DNA of 64,000 nt from Cherax quadricarinatus (lineage: Eukaryota > Arthropoda > Malacostraca > Decapoda > Parastacidae). Location of the stretch: the NCBI RefSeq assembly GCF_038502225.1, contig NC_091300.1, positions 52,423,676-52,487,675 on the forward strand. Direction: 5' to 3'. A program made the translations under genes and the position numbers. The notes beneath the pieces are model-generated. The model made no database searches. It saw only the letters and a list, made by a program, of their open reading frames with translations, and was not told where the DNA came from. This document shows positions 33,477 to 46,560 of the stretch, piece after piece (within the stretch, counting starts at the first letter, position 1; each line of letters begins with the position of its first letter).

Positions 33477-33717
33477 ACGTGCTGTTGGAGTGTGAGCAAA
33501 GTAACATTTATGAAGGGGTTCAGGGAAACCGGCAGGCCGCACATGAGTCCTGGAGATGGGAAGTACAGTGCCTGCACTCTGAAGGAGGGGTGTTAATGTT
33601 GCAGTTTAAAAACTGTAGTGTAAAGCACCCTTCTGGCAAGACAGTGATGGAGTGAATGATGGTGGAAGTTTTTCTTTTTCGGGCCACCCTGCCTTGGTGG
33701 GAATCGGCCAGTGTGTT

Positions 33718-33817
<100 letters not shown>

Positions 33818-33973
33818 GCAGGACATGGCACGGCTGCAATACTAGAGTTGAAAAACAGCAGATATAACTAGGATACCTCAGGGTAATGTTTAAAAGACAA
33901 TATTCAAAATAAAGTTGCTAGTAAAGGCAAGTCAACTGATCAATAAACATAGAGAGACAGTAGAGGGCAACGA

Positions 33974-34622
33974 GTGTCTGACTCCCTTAAGGTTTACTAT
34001 ACAAATAGTACAAATCTAAGAAATAAGATAGACGAGCTGAGATTACTTGCAAGTGCAGGTAATGTAGATATTATTGCTATAACAGTGACCTGGTTCAACT
34101 TGAAAGATAGAGAAATGCCTTCTGAATGCAGCATACAGGGTTATAAACTATTCCACACTGATAGGGTCAACAGGAAGGGTGGTGGAGTGCCCATGTATGT
34201 CAAATATAGTTTAAACTGTTGTGTTAGACAAGATAGAAGGTTAGAAACATCGGACACAGACTCTGGTTGGCTACAGTTTTTCGAGGGTCGTGATTTATAG
34301 GCCCTCAAACCTTGATAGAGAGAGCAGTAAGCTGTTATGAGACGAAATTCATAAGGCATCTAGAAATGAAAATGTTGTGTTAATGCGAGGTTTTAACTTT
34401 TAACAAATTGATTGAAACAATTTGACAGGAAATCTTGAGTCTATTGACTTTCTTGATACGGTTCAGGATTGCTTTTTAAAACAGTTTGTGACAGAACCAT
34501 CTAGAGGAAACAGTCTACTTGACTTGGTTCTTGCCAACAAAGAATCACTAGTTAATAATCTTGAGGTTAATGATGAGCTTGGGGAAAGCGATCACAAATC
34601 ACTTAGTTTCAATATATCATAG
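33974..34622 (+). pseudogene. LINE D endonuclease
   Basis: Reads L-K-V-Y-Y-T-N-S-T-N-L-R-N-K-I-D-E-L, I-I-A-I-T-V-T-W (catalytic E replaced by V), G-Y-K-L-F-H-T-D-R and G-G-G-V-P-M-Y-V-K. After a frameshift near 34290 it continues to N-S-L-L-D-L-V-L-A-N and G-E-S-D-H-K-S-L (34422-34622). The Glu to Val change alone would abolish nicking. Confidence 0.8.
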
Positions 34623-34871
34623 AATTACTCAGATAACTGCAATCAAATCTCTGTCCCAGACTTTCGCTTGGCCGACTTCATGGGACTGAAAAATTACCTG
34701 GGTGGGCTAAATTGGGATGACCTGACTATGGGTCAGGTAGGTGATCTTGGTTACCAATATGACGTTTTCAGAGCATAGTTCTAGCTGCCCAGACAACCTT
34801 TGTTCCGAGTAGGGAAATTAGATCTAACAAAAATGATCCCAAATGGATGAACAATAGATTAAAACATCTCA

Positions 34872-36165
34872 TTGGTTAAAAGAAGGGAGGGGCAGTTAAG
34901 AAATCAATATATTCAATTAAAGAGAGAAATAAAAAAAGGAATAAGAATAGCTAAAAGGTATTATGAGACTAAGGTCGCAAGGGATTCAAAGACTAACCCA
35001 AAAGGGTTCTTTCAGGTATACAGAAGTAAGATTAGGGACAAGACAGGCCCACTTAAAAGTAACTCAGGTCAGATCACTGACAGTGATAGGGATATGTGTG
35101 AAATTTTCATTTCTTCCTCTCAGTTTTTACTCAGGAAGATACTAGCGAAATTCCAGAAATAATGGATTATGTAGAACAGGACGATAGTAAACTATGCACG
35201 ATTGCGGTAACTAGTGATATGGTCCTCAGACAAATAGAGAAATTAAAAGCTAATAAATCTCCAGGCCCTGATGAACTGTTTGCAAGGGTGTTAAAGGGAT
35301 GTAAAGAGGAACTTAGCATACCTTTGGCTGATCTTTTCAACATATCACTACAAACTGGCATAGTGCCTGACAAGTGGAAAATGGCAAATGTAATACCTTT
35401 TTACAAGGCAGGTGACAGGTCCTTAGCTTCGAACTGTAGACCAATAAGCCTTACCTCCATAGTGGGAAAATTTATGGAATCAATAATTACCGAAGCAATT
35501 CGTAGCCATCTCGAAAGGCATAAATTGATTAATGAATCTCAGCAGGGTTTTACAAAGGGGCGTTCCTGTCTTACGAATTTACTAACTTTTTTCACTAAGG
35601 TATGTGAGGAGGTAGATCATGGTAATGAATATGATATTTTGTATATGGACGTCAGTAAGGCTTTCGATATAGTTCCACATCAGAGACTATTGAGGAAACT
35701 TAAGGCACACGGAATAGGAGGACAAATTTTTTCCTCGCTTGAGGCATGGTTGACGAATAGGCGCAGAGAGTTTGCTTAAATGGGGAGAAATCAGAATTGG
35801 GGCACGTCACAATCGGTGTTCCTCAGGGGTCAGTGTTGGGCCCTTTGTTGTTCAGAATCTACATAAACGACATAAATGAGGGAATAAATAGCGACATAAG
35901 CAAATTTGCGATGACACCAAAATAGGCCGTCCAATTCATTCTAATGAGGACAATAGAGCACTCCAGGATGATTTGAATAGACTGATGCAATAGTCGGAAA
36001 AGTGGCAGATGCAGTTTAATATAAACAAATGCAAAGTTCTAAATGTTGGACAGGAAAATAACCATGCGACATATAACCTAAATAATGAAGATCTTAATAC
36101 TACTGATTGCGAAAAGGATTTAGGAGTTCTGGTTAGCAGTAATCTAAAACCAAGACAACAGTGCG
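34872..36165 (+). pseudogene. LINE D reverse transcriptase
   Basis: The linker (34872-35162) leads into the RT piece 35162-35779 with K-S-P-G-P-D-E-L-F-A-R-V, N-C-R-P-I-S-L-T-S, Q-Q-G-F-T-K-G-R-S-C and Y-M-D-V-S-K-A-F-D (motif A). After a stop and shift near 35779, [10 protein letters not shown] follows. The F-A-D-D box is broken by a 1-nt deletion at about 35908 (ttgcgatgac). Similarity stops at about 36165, so thumb and C-terminus are missing. Confidence 0.82.
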
Positions 36166-36167
36166 TT

Positions 36168-36400
36168 AGTGAAATTTAGAAAATACCTGTTCGATGGGAT
36201 AGCATTCTTCCTCAAGGAACTCACGTTTAGTTTTAGTGTCGTTGTGAGTGGAAGTGGAGAAGATCGTTTGGTTGGTAGGTTTTCTATAGACATTAAAACA
36301 AAGTTCGTGGTCAGTTTTGCAGACAAGAACATCAAGGAAAGGAAGAGTGTTGTCGACTTCTAGTGTAAACTGAACCCCTTGCCAGGAAACTTATTCATCG
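36168..36400 (-). pseudogene. Penelope-like reverse transcriptase fragment
   Basis: The minus strand reads Q-F-T-L-E, then T-L-P-F-L-D-V-L-V-C, then F-N-V-Y-R-K-P-T-N. The pair L-P-F-L-D-x-x-V and V-Y-R-K-P-T is characteristic of the C-terminal RT part of Penelope-like elements. Only about 75 codons remain; no GIY-YIG endonuclease is visible. Confidence 0.78.
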
Positions 36401-36544
36401 TTATCCTACAAAACAACATATATACCCGCCCGTCTCGTGCATGTCCAACTCAGATCCAACCTACCAAGTATTCTCCAACTGACTCTCCATCCTATATATA
36501 CTCATGTACTCTTTATCCAGTCAGACGTTAGGTTTCCATCACAC

Positions 36545-36760
36545 CTTCATTATTATTATTATAATCAAGGGGGAAGCGCTAAACCCAGAGGATTATACAG
36601 CCCCTGGGGGGGGGATGTGGAAGGCATTCAGGCTTAATTCGGGGAACTGGAGCACAAATCCAATTCCCTAAATCAAGAGCCCCTCACCAACATCAAGGAA
36701 CCTTCCTTGAGGGGCATCACATCATCAGAGACTCTCCGGATGCGTTCTAGCACTTGGCTG
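36545..36760 (-). repeat. Repeat family F copy, inverted
   Basis: In reverse orientation this ends ...aatcctctgggtttagcgcttcccccttgattataataat, the same end as 30008-30103. The body (gaattgggattc..., ggggctcttgatttaggg) is noncoding. Confidence 0.55.
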
Positions 36761-38510
36761 CAGCCTGAGTGCTAGGAATGGCTCATTTGGAGTTAAGTCT
36801 TCGCGCCACTGTCATAAAGTTGTCCTAGCAACCGCTACGCGGCACTCCGATAGATCAGTCACGAGACAGACACACGGAAGCACATGGCTTCTTCCGAAAG
36901 GAAGAGGTCACTCTTGAGTCTATGACTGAGTCCCAAGGACTCAGTCATGAACACGGATTTGGAAATGTGGGACGCACTTCTGACGAAGAAGCTGCGAGAC
37001 CACTCCCTGGATTCTCACTATCTCAGCCGGGCCAGTGAGATAGTGACGGATCAAGAAACGCTCATCCGAATCCCGGATATACTGGATGGAGAAGGCTAGT
37101 AGGTAGCAGGAGCCCCGAAATACCAGAGAAGACCAAATGTTTCCTTCCCTCAGATCGGGCAAGCCAAGCCATGTGCGAGCAACAAATTTGGGATGATACG
37201 CAAAGAACACCATGACACCCCGTATTTTGCTATAATTCACCTAGAGAGAAAATACGGACTGAAGGTATCAAGTGTCCCCCAAATCAGAAAAGGAAGTTCA
37301 TTCTCACTCCTCGAATCACCACTTGTTCTAGCAGAAATTAAATCCATAAAGTGGGTATACGAGGGAGGTCTTGAACTAACATAGAGGACCTCTCCCAGCT
37401 TAACTGGATCTCGGTTGCAGAGGAATAGGGGCGAAGACAAGGTTAGGACGTACAACCCAGATCCTTTGAGGTGCTTCAGGTACCAGAGGTACAGCCACCT
37501 CAACGCCCGATGTCAGTTTAAGGAAATATGTGGCATCTTTAGCGGGACTCACCCCACTCGACCAAGGACTGCATGAGTAAACTGGAGAGAGGTGAAGCTG
37601 CGGAATCTCGATGTCCGAATTGTGATAAGTTGGATCATGCCGTGTCAAGGCAGCATGAAAAACTCCGGTTGTCCAGCCTCTCGAATCAAACAGAGTTCTC
37701 ACCACTGAGCAGCAGCCTCGTTTAGAGGACCACTTTCCCAGCCAAAGCGACGCAGGAAGCCAAGGAAGCACCAAAGACAGGGTCGCGTCCTTCATCAGCC
37801 AGCTACCAATACCTCTGCTCAAGCTCCCATCTGACAACGACGCCAACAATCCCCAATGCTACAGGAATACATTACAGTCAACGCATCAATCCTAGTACCA
37901 CAACAGTGACCAGTGAAGAGCACTGTATTACCCCTGAGCCATCCAGTGTTGTCTACAGTCGCGTACTTTAATATCATATGTGACCTGACAGAAGAAAACA
38001 GAGACATTCAGAACTATTGTGAAAACCTTCGTGAACATATGCCTCATGGACAAAACAGAGCCCATACGTTTATTTTCAAATTTACCCAATAACCCAACAC
38101 GGCCCAGAGACAATGATGGGGGACGGGGAGAGGGGGCTGATGGCCTCAGTCCCTTGTAATACATAAAATAAAAATGCGAGTGGACTGACGAGTCAGCCTG
38201 CCTGTCGAGACTGCCCGATTCATACCATAGAAACCTGATTCTTCATACCGCGATTCAGTGGTTTAGGGTGAGTCCCCCTCTGTGAGAGTGGACTTTCAGA
38301 ATCACCGAACGAGGTTCTCGTACTCTTCCTAATTATTTCCCAATTTGCGGTTTTCCATTCACAGTTAAAAGTCCACTACTCTTCTCATGACTCCTTTTAT
38401 TTTTATAATACACAACTTCTTTATTCTGCTGATACCATTCCCAATCCTTCTCAAGCAAGAAATACCAAATAACTACTTCACCCTTCACTCATATGGATAT
38501 ACCTAAATCT
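36760..38510. other. No recognised gene; two hairpins
   Basis: About 1.75 kb with several short open frames on both strands, none with a known domain. Strong hairpins occur at 36922-36948 (12-bp arms, 3-nt loop) and 37016-37045 (10-bp arms, 10-nt loop). Confidence 0.5.
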
Positions 38511-38515
38511 TCCCT

Positions 38516-38577
<62 letters not shown>

Positions 38578-38578
38578 T
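38516..38578. repeat. (CT)n microsatellite
   Basis: About 30 units, nearly pure. Confidence 0.95.
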
Positions 38579-38579
38579 C

Positions 38580-39540
38580 TCGTTCATAAGTTTCTCGGAA
38601 TACTAGTCTTCATCCCTCCAGTCATACTTTGCTCTTCCAGACACTCTTCCTTTCACCTGCACCTAATTTCCTTCTCCTACATACTTAAACCTGAACCATA
38701 TGATTTCCTTTATCTCATTCTCAAGCTTATATACCTTTTCTCCAATGTTCGTGCCATCACCATCCATACTTCACCTAATTCTTCCGTCTCCGCTTCTCTC
38801 CTTTCTCAATTCCTTTTCCCAACCACATTTGCTGTCCTTCACGCAGCCACTGTACATCTGTTTTTCTCATTCCTTATTCCACTGATTTTCCAGCAGTGAC
38901 AGCTTCCTTCCATGCCTTTACCCAGAAGGATCACAATTCAACCGCTGCTACTAATCACTTAATTCATGCTTGTCTCAACAACCACACTTCCATGCCAGCA
39001 CCCAATTATGGTTCACATTTACTAAGTAAAGCAGTGAGTTATGGAAGAAGAGGGACCAAACAACTCGAAGTAACTTAAGTATTAGATATGGTAACCAATG
39101 AAGAAATTGCAGTTAGGATAGCGGGAATTATGATCAGAAGCACATAGAATTTTGATGTTTGAAGAATTCCCAATAGAGATCAATCAGTACAATGACTCTT
39201 TTGTATGAATGTTTTTGTTCAACATAATTTAACAAAATTATGCAGTGCATAATTAGTGGCTTTTATAATCTGTACACAAACTGAAAACCCGATGTTGCAA
39301 TATGCATATATATTATTTAAAAAACTTATTATATAATTTTTATTATGACCCTTATAAAGTGGGAACAAAAGCTACGCTTTATTGTGTGTGAACTATCTCT
39401 CTGGATAGCCTATTCCACTATACAGCATAAATATTCATACAGTTTTGAATGTAGATGCGGGACCCACAGTCATAGCAATATTATACAACCCCTTTAAAAC
39501 AAGAGGATATTAAGATAAGAGGGTGAGGAAATCCAATGGA
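38580..39540. other. No gene seen
   Basis: Pyrimidine-rich at the left, AT-rich to the right. No supported feature. Confidence 0.6.
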
Positions 39541-39709
39541 CCATTAGATTTTAGATTTTGCCACCGAAGTGGCTAGTTTATTGTGCACCCCATATCCATC
39601 CTGTGGACGGTAGCGCGAGAGCATGTGGATACACAAAAGGCCTAGGAACTAGGCCCCAAAGGGTTAACAGGAATACATATGGATTTATATCTACATATCT
39701 ATAGTTCAC

Positions 39710-42700
39710 TTATCTGTTACAAGCAAATTTAGGAAATTTGCTTAGTATATCTGGTATCTTATTTTCATTAATAAGATATCTTGACATGTCACATAGGTTA
39801 TTATACTGTCTGTCTCTGTATTCCTCAATAAGTGGACAATTAAGCACATAGTGTTCAAGAGAGTGACCATATGCCTGATCACATAATTTACATTTAGTTT
39901 GATCATCATCTGTGTGTCTCCCAAACTGCCAGAAGTACTTGTAACCAAGCCTAAGCCTGACCACTACAACATCAGTCAGTCTGTTCACATTGCAAGTTGC
40001 TCCATAAACATACTTATCTACGTTCATGTTATCATAGTGGGTTATAGATCTACTCAGGCTTCTAACTGCATTTCTATAACAATCATCTTCATTATTTACT
40101 TCTCTCCTAATATTATTCCTAATGCTAGACACAGTTATACCAAAGTTATATTCTACGTTCTCCTTCTGGATACTCTTCTTGGCTAACATATCAACTTTAT
40201 CATGAAGGAGTAATCTAATGTGTGATGGGATCCATAGCAATTGTACATTAATTCCTTTGTCCCTAATTTTTGAGTATCTATACCTGGCTTCCCCAATGAG
40301 CATGTTGTTGGAGTCATTATATGAGCCAAGAGCCTTCAATGATGACATAGAATCAGTAATGATGATAGAGTCAAGCTCAGTGTCATAGGTTAGCTTTAGC
40401 GCCATTAGGATTGCAAACAATTCAGTTTGCAGTGTAGACGCCCAGTTGTTAATTCTTATGCTTAACTCAACAAATTTATTATCTTTCTTAACTAGGGAGG
40501 TGGCAACAAGAGCAGATGCAGCCCTGCCAGAAGACTCCTGTTTAGATCCATCAGTGTATATAACTTGTGATAACTTATTACTACCAGCTAGGCGAAAAAT
40601 TTCTTCTTGAGCAGTTGCTCTAACAAGAGATTTAAGGAAGGGATTACTAGCAATGAGCTTCTTGGGAGGGACTTGTAGGTATGTGATATTAAATGAACAC
40701 ATCTTCCATGGAGGGGTGAAATGCTCTTGTTGCCTACAGTGATACTGTTCATGCAGGTTATAAAACTTAATGCAATTGCACGTTTTCACAATCCATTTAG
40801 ATCTGTGTGTATTTACCTCTAGACACTTGGTAAGATTCACTGTGACAGTGTCTGGTTCGTTTCTCAACATTCTAATACCGAGTACAGTGTTAATTTCAAC
40901 AATCCTATCACTGATACTAGAAATACCAAGCTCCTTCCTCATGTTAAGAACTTTTGTAGATCTGGGACAGCCAAGAATAGTCCTGAGAGCTTCATTTTGC
41001 ATTAACTCCAAGGGTCGGAGGGAACTTTCTCTAGCTAATATCAACATGGGAGCAGCATAATCAATTAAGGACCTAACATAGGCTATGTACATCATTCTCA
41101 CGATTCTCACATTAGCACCATAGTTGGGATTGTAGCCAGCAACAGCTTTGAGAGCATTTAGCCTAGCTTTACATTTCTTGTTTAGTTGTGGTATAGTGGA
41201 TTTGTTAAAGGGTACATCTACACCAAGATATCTGTAAGTTTTAACGTAGCTAATGATTTCACCCTGCAAATAGATGGGTGGGGGATGTCGTTTGCTTGTT
41301 AATATCTTTGTTTTAGAGGAAGATATTATGAGGCCTAGTCGATTACAAATTGCTTGAACTTCATTAAGAATGGTATTCATCTTCTTATGCCCTGTTGTAT
41401 GGATCATGATATCATCAGCATAGCTTATAGCTATATGTTTAGGTGAGGCAGGTAGAGCATTTAGGAGAGCATTAATCAGAATATTAAATAGCATGGGACT
41501 AAGAACTCCTCCCTGCGGTGTACCTAAAGACATTTCTTTAGAATCACTTCTGAAGCCTTGGTAAAGGACAGAGGATACTCTATTTGACAGGTATCCTATT
41601 ATCCAGCAGAGTAAGCTACCACCAATATTCATTTTGGCTAGTTCATGTAGTATAACGCTTCTGTTTGCAATATCAAATGCAGATTTTAGATCAAGAAAAG
41701 TGGTAAAACTAGTAGAGGTGTGTGCAGTGAGAAAGGTGGAAATACAGTTCTGCACACTTTTACCTTTCATGAACCCATAGAGGTAGGGGGAAAGTTGATG
41801 TCTGATTCTGTAGTACAATCTGTTAAGCATCATTCTTTCAAAAGTTTTGCAAAGACAACTAGTTAAGGAGATCGGCCTAAATGTATCAGGCTGTTGGGGC
41901 TTAGGGATAGGCACAATGAGACTATTGGTCCAGGAAGTAGGAAGAATGCCCTCAATGTAACTGAGATTATACAGTGCCAACAAAGGGTTATCAGGCACGT
42001 GCCTTAGAGTTCTGAGAATATCACAGGTTATACCATCCTCTCCAGGAGCAGTTGATCGACCTTTGGTTAATGCATTATCTAATTCATACTCGGTAAAGAG
42101 GCAATCACTCTCATCAATATTTTGGCTCATAAAATTAATCAGTTTCAACATTTCTTCAGAAGTACTCTCTATTTTTTTTCTAATATGAGATGAAAGGCTT
42201 TCATGCCTGGATGTTTTGGACCAGTCATTTATGAGGTCATTTGCTTTTTCAAGAGGAAAGGGATGAGCAACATTGCCAGTCTTTTTCCTGGTTATTTTAT
42301 TTATACCTTTCCAAGCCAAACTCAAAGGGGTGGACCTATTTAATCCACTAACAAACTGTTCCCATTCCTGTTGCCTAAGTTCTTCCTTTCTATTCCTTGC
42401 ATTTGTTAGTGCAGCTTGGAACGTTCTGAGCAGGTCTGGGGTTCTACATTCACGGTATGCTTTACCAATCCTCCTAGCTGCATGTGTTAAATTGCGCAGC
42501 TGTGGATCATTATAGTATTTACATTGGTTTTTATTGTTATTTATAGTGGAGGGTCTTTGTTTCCTATTCCTGCCCACTTGATCTGTGAGAACACTCTCAA
42601 TAGTGGTAATTAAATCATCATTAAATTTTTGTGTGCCAGTGGGCTCGTAATTCTTATACCATTGATCCAAGTGGTTAATAAAGTTGTCTCTGTGTTCTGG

Positions 42701-43383
42701 TTTGAGAATAAGTTTCCTCCTTCTGTATTTAGCTCCTTGATTGCTGGAGATGTGATCAAGATTGACAGTTGTTAGTCTTGGGAAGTGATCAGATAGAAGA
42801 TCATCAACTATGACAGAGTCATGCATCGTATATGATGTATTAAATCCAAGACACAGATCTAGTATGCCACCATTATGTGAGTAGGCTCAGTAGTGCCCAC
42901 AATTCGAACATTATCATGCTCATTCAGCAATCTCACTAGTTTAGTTCCATTGGTGTTTGTAATAGACCCACCAATATTCTTATGTCTGGCATTAAAATCT
43001 CCAAGAATGATGGTAGGTTCACTATTGATGCGATCTGGTAAAGCATCAGGTCGAAGCTGGTTCGCTGGGGCATAGAGATTAAAAATGTTTATGGAAAAAT
43101 CGCCTGCATATACTTTGACACCATGATACTGCATGTTAACTCGACTATGCAAGGAAAGGAGTGAATGTGGCAAGTTCTTTCTGACATACATCACACAACA
43201 GTTGGTTGACCTTAGGTTATAAGCTGCATATCCAGGCAAGTTTGGTGGAGGTGCTCCATCTTTCAATCTACATTCCTGCAAACAGATGACATCAATATTC
43301 TTGGTTGCACTAATATGATGTAAGTCAGGCAACCGCTTCCTGATAGAAGCAATGTTCCATGAAAAGATTTGTAATGTATCCAT
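39710..43383 (-). pseudogene. LINE C ORF2: endonuclease, RT and RNase H (one frameshift)
   Basis: About 1225 codons. The endonuclease starts M-D-T-L-Q-I-F-S-W-N-I-A at 43383 and shows C-L-Q-E-C-R (catalytic Glu) and I-L-G-D-F-N-A-R-H. At about 42865 one G is missing in the T-H-I-M-G-G-I-L-D-L-type motif, shifting the frame; the rest (from M-H-D-S-V at 42826) is one open frame of 1038 residues. It includes S-D-H-F-P, RT motif A (F-L-D-L-K-S-A-F-D), G-T-P-Q-G-G-V-L-S-P, Y-A-D-D, then RNase H with Y-T-D-G-S, T-E-L-F-A-I, I-T-D-S-M-S and S-H-I...D-M-L-A-K. A C-terminal C-x2-C...H...H...C finger lies near 39860. Confidence 0.88.
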
Positions 43384-43428
43384 TGCAGTGAGTTATTACA
43401 ATCTCTTGCTCATAAGATGGTAAAACTA

Positions 43429-45036
43429 TTATGCTTTGACTGCAGTGTGCAGACACTTAAGAGCAAATAGCATAGTTTGTACGTCTTTATCTTCAGAACC
43501 TTTATTTTTAAGCATTTTTCGGCATTTTGGCAGCCAGTTATGAGGCAAGTTTTGAAGGCAAGAGTTATGGGCTTCTTTCTCACAAATTGCTGGAAGCTGA
43601 ACGGAGATTGCTGCACTTTTGACATCATCACCATGCTCAAGAGCATCATCCTGATTACAGATATTTATTAAACTTGTCAGGATCTGTTCAAGATGCTCAA
43701 TTTTTTTCTGGAAATTTGTTATAATATGAGGAAGGTCAGGCGAATCCAATGCCTGTCCGGAGGATGGCACTTCTGGGTTAGTGCTTCCTTTAACACCTAT
43801 CACCTTAACAGGTACCATGGTTACATTAGTGTTCTCTGTTTCATCATTCATTGCAGGTAGGTCCTGTGCATCTGACTCATCTCCAATTTCCAGGGAGGTT
43901 ACCTGTGTGGTGTCCGTCTGACTGTTGTAGTTGTGTGTATTGGGAGAAATGACAAACTCATCCCCATATTCAGGTGTAGCCATAGGTATCTGTAGTGGCA
44001 GACCAGTAGTTCTATATGTGCTAGCAGGGATGGCTAGCTCCTCCACAGCTGGTGTGTGTGATGGCATTCTGGTATCACCAGAATTGTTTGCAGTGAGGTG
44101 GTGTTCTTGCACACTTTGCAGAGGTTCAGTCTCAGATCTGGCTGTGGTAGACTGGATGGCCCCATCCTCAGTTACCATTAAAGGACTGTTATCAGGTTTA
44201 CCTCGAAGGTTGTTTGGGTTCTGACTGCAGTCCTTGTGGGAAACTGTAACCCCAACTTCTTTGCAGTTAATACACTTAAATTTTTGGCTGTCAGGGCCTA
44301 CTGTTCATTCTCTAGTGGAATGTTTCCCAGCACACTTACCACACCAAGAATGTAGTATTCCACAGTCTACTGCAACATGGCCATAGTGCTGGCATTTGTA
44401 ACACCTACGTTTAGGGGGTAGGTACACTTCGATGTTTAGGAAACGTAAACCATGCACCCAGATATTCCGGGGGAGGGGCACAGGACCCACCCAACTGGCA
44501 ATAATTTGGGATTTTCCTTTAAGTCTTTTCGGCTTGATGATATGCTCACTTAGAGTCAGATGGGATGGGTCCATGCAGAGAGGGTATCCAAAGATTATGA
44601 TACTGACCCATTTTTTAAAGTGGTGAGTGTCTGATTGAGGTCGGAGCAGCTTAATATCCCCATAAGGTGTGCTAAGTAGATCATTGATCAGCTCTTTATT
44701 CTGTTCCACAAACACAAAGTTGTGTGTGTTTTTCCTAAATTGGATCCTTGAGTTAGGATGCTTGTTTACAGCTTCCATTAGCCATGCACACTTAGCAGGC
44801 AGCGGGGTGTTGTCAGGGAAGTTCAGCTTAACACATTCTTCCTTTGAAGAAAGACTTCTTGCAGCCTCTGTGCACCAAGGACGTTTAGTATCACATTGTG
44901 TACGAGTCAAGTGAGTCTGACTACGTCGACGCTCTAGCCCTTTCTCACTTTTTCTCTTTTGTTTACTTTTAAAGGTCTGGAAGCTATCATCATTTCCATC
45001 ACCTGCAGAAATAGGTTCCTCTATGACAGTTGCCAT
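43429..45036 (-). pseudogene. LINE C ORF1: zinc-knuckle nucleic-acid-binding protein (one stop)
   Basis: ATG at 45036 (M-A-T-V-I-E-E-P) to the stop at 43429, 534 residues apart from one internal TGA at about 44305. The basic N-terminus (K-S-K-Q-K-R-K-S-E-K) precedes an RRM-like region. Then come zinc knuckles R-C-Y-K-C-Q-H-Y-G-H-V-A-V-D-C and W-C-G-K-C-A-G-K-H. The TGA falls where a Cys completes the second knuckle, so TGC or TGT to TGA is likely. A third motif, K-C-I-N-C-K...H-K-D-C, follows in the same frame. The C-terminal third is polar. Gag-like RNA packaging is inferred from family knowledge. Confidence 0.85.
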
Positions 45037-45348
45037 GTTTGCCAGTGATGATATCTGGTGTAAGACTCACAACACAAGAATTCCTCGCTTATCTTTCCCT
45101 TATAGCTTATGCAAGAGCAAATATTCACTACAAAGTCAGAAGTCCAAAATAGATCACAAGACACAAGTGCTCAAGTTCAATGAACACCTCCAACCATACT
45201 CAACCCAGACCACCACCACTCAATACGACACACCCCACCAAAAACACACTCAGAGACCTCTTGTATGTGTGTTAATAATATGGTACATATAATGATATAA
45301 TGGATGGTACAGGCGAGGTCTTACACCATATCACAAATTACAAAGATG

Positions 45349-45350
<2 letters not shown>

Positions 45351-45431
<81 letters not shown>
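45351..45431. repeat. (GA)n microsatellite
   Basis: About 40 units, uninterrupted. Confidence 0.96.
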
Positions 45432-45433
<2 letters not shown>

Positions 45434-45434
45434 T

Positions 45435-46560
45435 AGGTAATATTGAGCATAAAATTAGAATTCTGACATACATCACATTAAACATGAGGTTCAAATGATA
45501 ACTTCCACTTGAGATAGTTCAGGCTACTGCCACCTAATGTACCTCACTGAAATAATAATATAGCAGACATCACAATGAACGCTGAAGACAACCTCTTACC
45601 CCAACCATAGATTGTAAACAGAATTACTAAAAAAAAAAATAGGTAATGTTACAATGACAATGAGATAAATCACTCTGGTTGACTTCCTTGGTCCATCCTG
45701 GGTAACTCACACGTTACTATGTTATACATGTATGCAAGCATAAGTGTGCAGCTGTAGATAGATGAACCAGTACCTAAACAATCTCACTTACACACGCGTT
45801 ACTATGTATGACAAGTGTTACCAAGTACACCAAGTGTACACTTTATCACTTAGAATACACTTTGGTTGATGTAAATATAGGTGAGAGTGGTACACCGCTG
45901 GTCGTAATAAACACACTCAACTTCTCAAGGTCACACACTAGGCCCAGCTTCTGGAGTTACCAGCGTTTTAATGTGTTTATTATGTGTCAGTGCGTGTCTG
46001 CAGTCATTAAATTGGTGTATCAGAAGTTAAACACTACAATCCAGTTGATCAAATAGTCTAAAACAATTTACACAATGTATAACTAGAAGTATAATGATTG
46101 CAAATTGTTACTATTACAATTTTAACTAGGCGCTAGACCCACTAGATGAGATGGCAAGGAACATAGATGTTAACAGGCTGACTTGCTTAACACAGTTGAA
46201 AGGTAACCGAATTACTCAAGTAAGAAAGTATTCATGAAACTGAACATTATGCAGGAGTAAGCTTGTTCACAGTAAAAATACAAAGCATAAGTTACACACT
46301 CACACCACAGATGAACACTGCAATTTGAAATATTACTGGGAATTTAGCAGTAAAGTTTCAGTCTGAACGAGAAAATGTATTAGAAAACACAGCAATGACA
46401 CTAGGACAAGCAACTTAATTATGTAACCGTATTTAATAGTTCAGTTACACTGAGCAGAGCATGTATTACACTGAGTTATCAAATGTAAGGAGTCGCTACA
46501 CTGAAGTACACTCTGAGCCTTTTAAAGTCTTAATACAGGCTTACAAATGACAATTAACTG
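45435..46560. other. No gene seen
   Basis: AT-rich DNA with many short acac/gtgt elements. No reading frame with a recognisable product. Confidence 0.55.

Larger units (their letters stand above)
33960..36165 (+). mobile_element. LINE D, CR1-like, 3'-truncated, plus strand
   Basis: Endonuclease (33974-34622) and RT (34872-36165) of a CR1-like family distinct from A, B and E. It ends abruptly at about 36165, where a minus-strand Penelope-like fragment begins. The 3'-end fragments at 51196-51400 and 57505-57895 may belong to the same family. Confidence 0.78.
39541..45250 (-). mobile_element. LINE C, near-intact I-group element with RNase H
   Basis: Minus strand, about 5.7 kb: 5' untranslated region (about 45250-45037), ORF1 (45036-43429), ORF2 with endonuclease, RT and RNase H (43383-39710), and a 3' untranslated region ending in a short AAATCT tandem at about 39541-39556. 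RNase H plus a zinc-knuckle ORF1 points to the I/Nimb/LOA side of the Jockey superfamily. Only two disabling changes are visible. Confidence 0.87.

Noticed and set aside
36941..37849. Possible host exon(s) in short frames on the minus strand
   Set aside because: No recognisable domain, splice-site arrangement or codon bias; left as unannotated.
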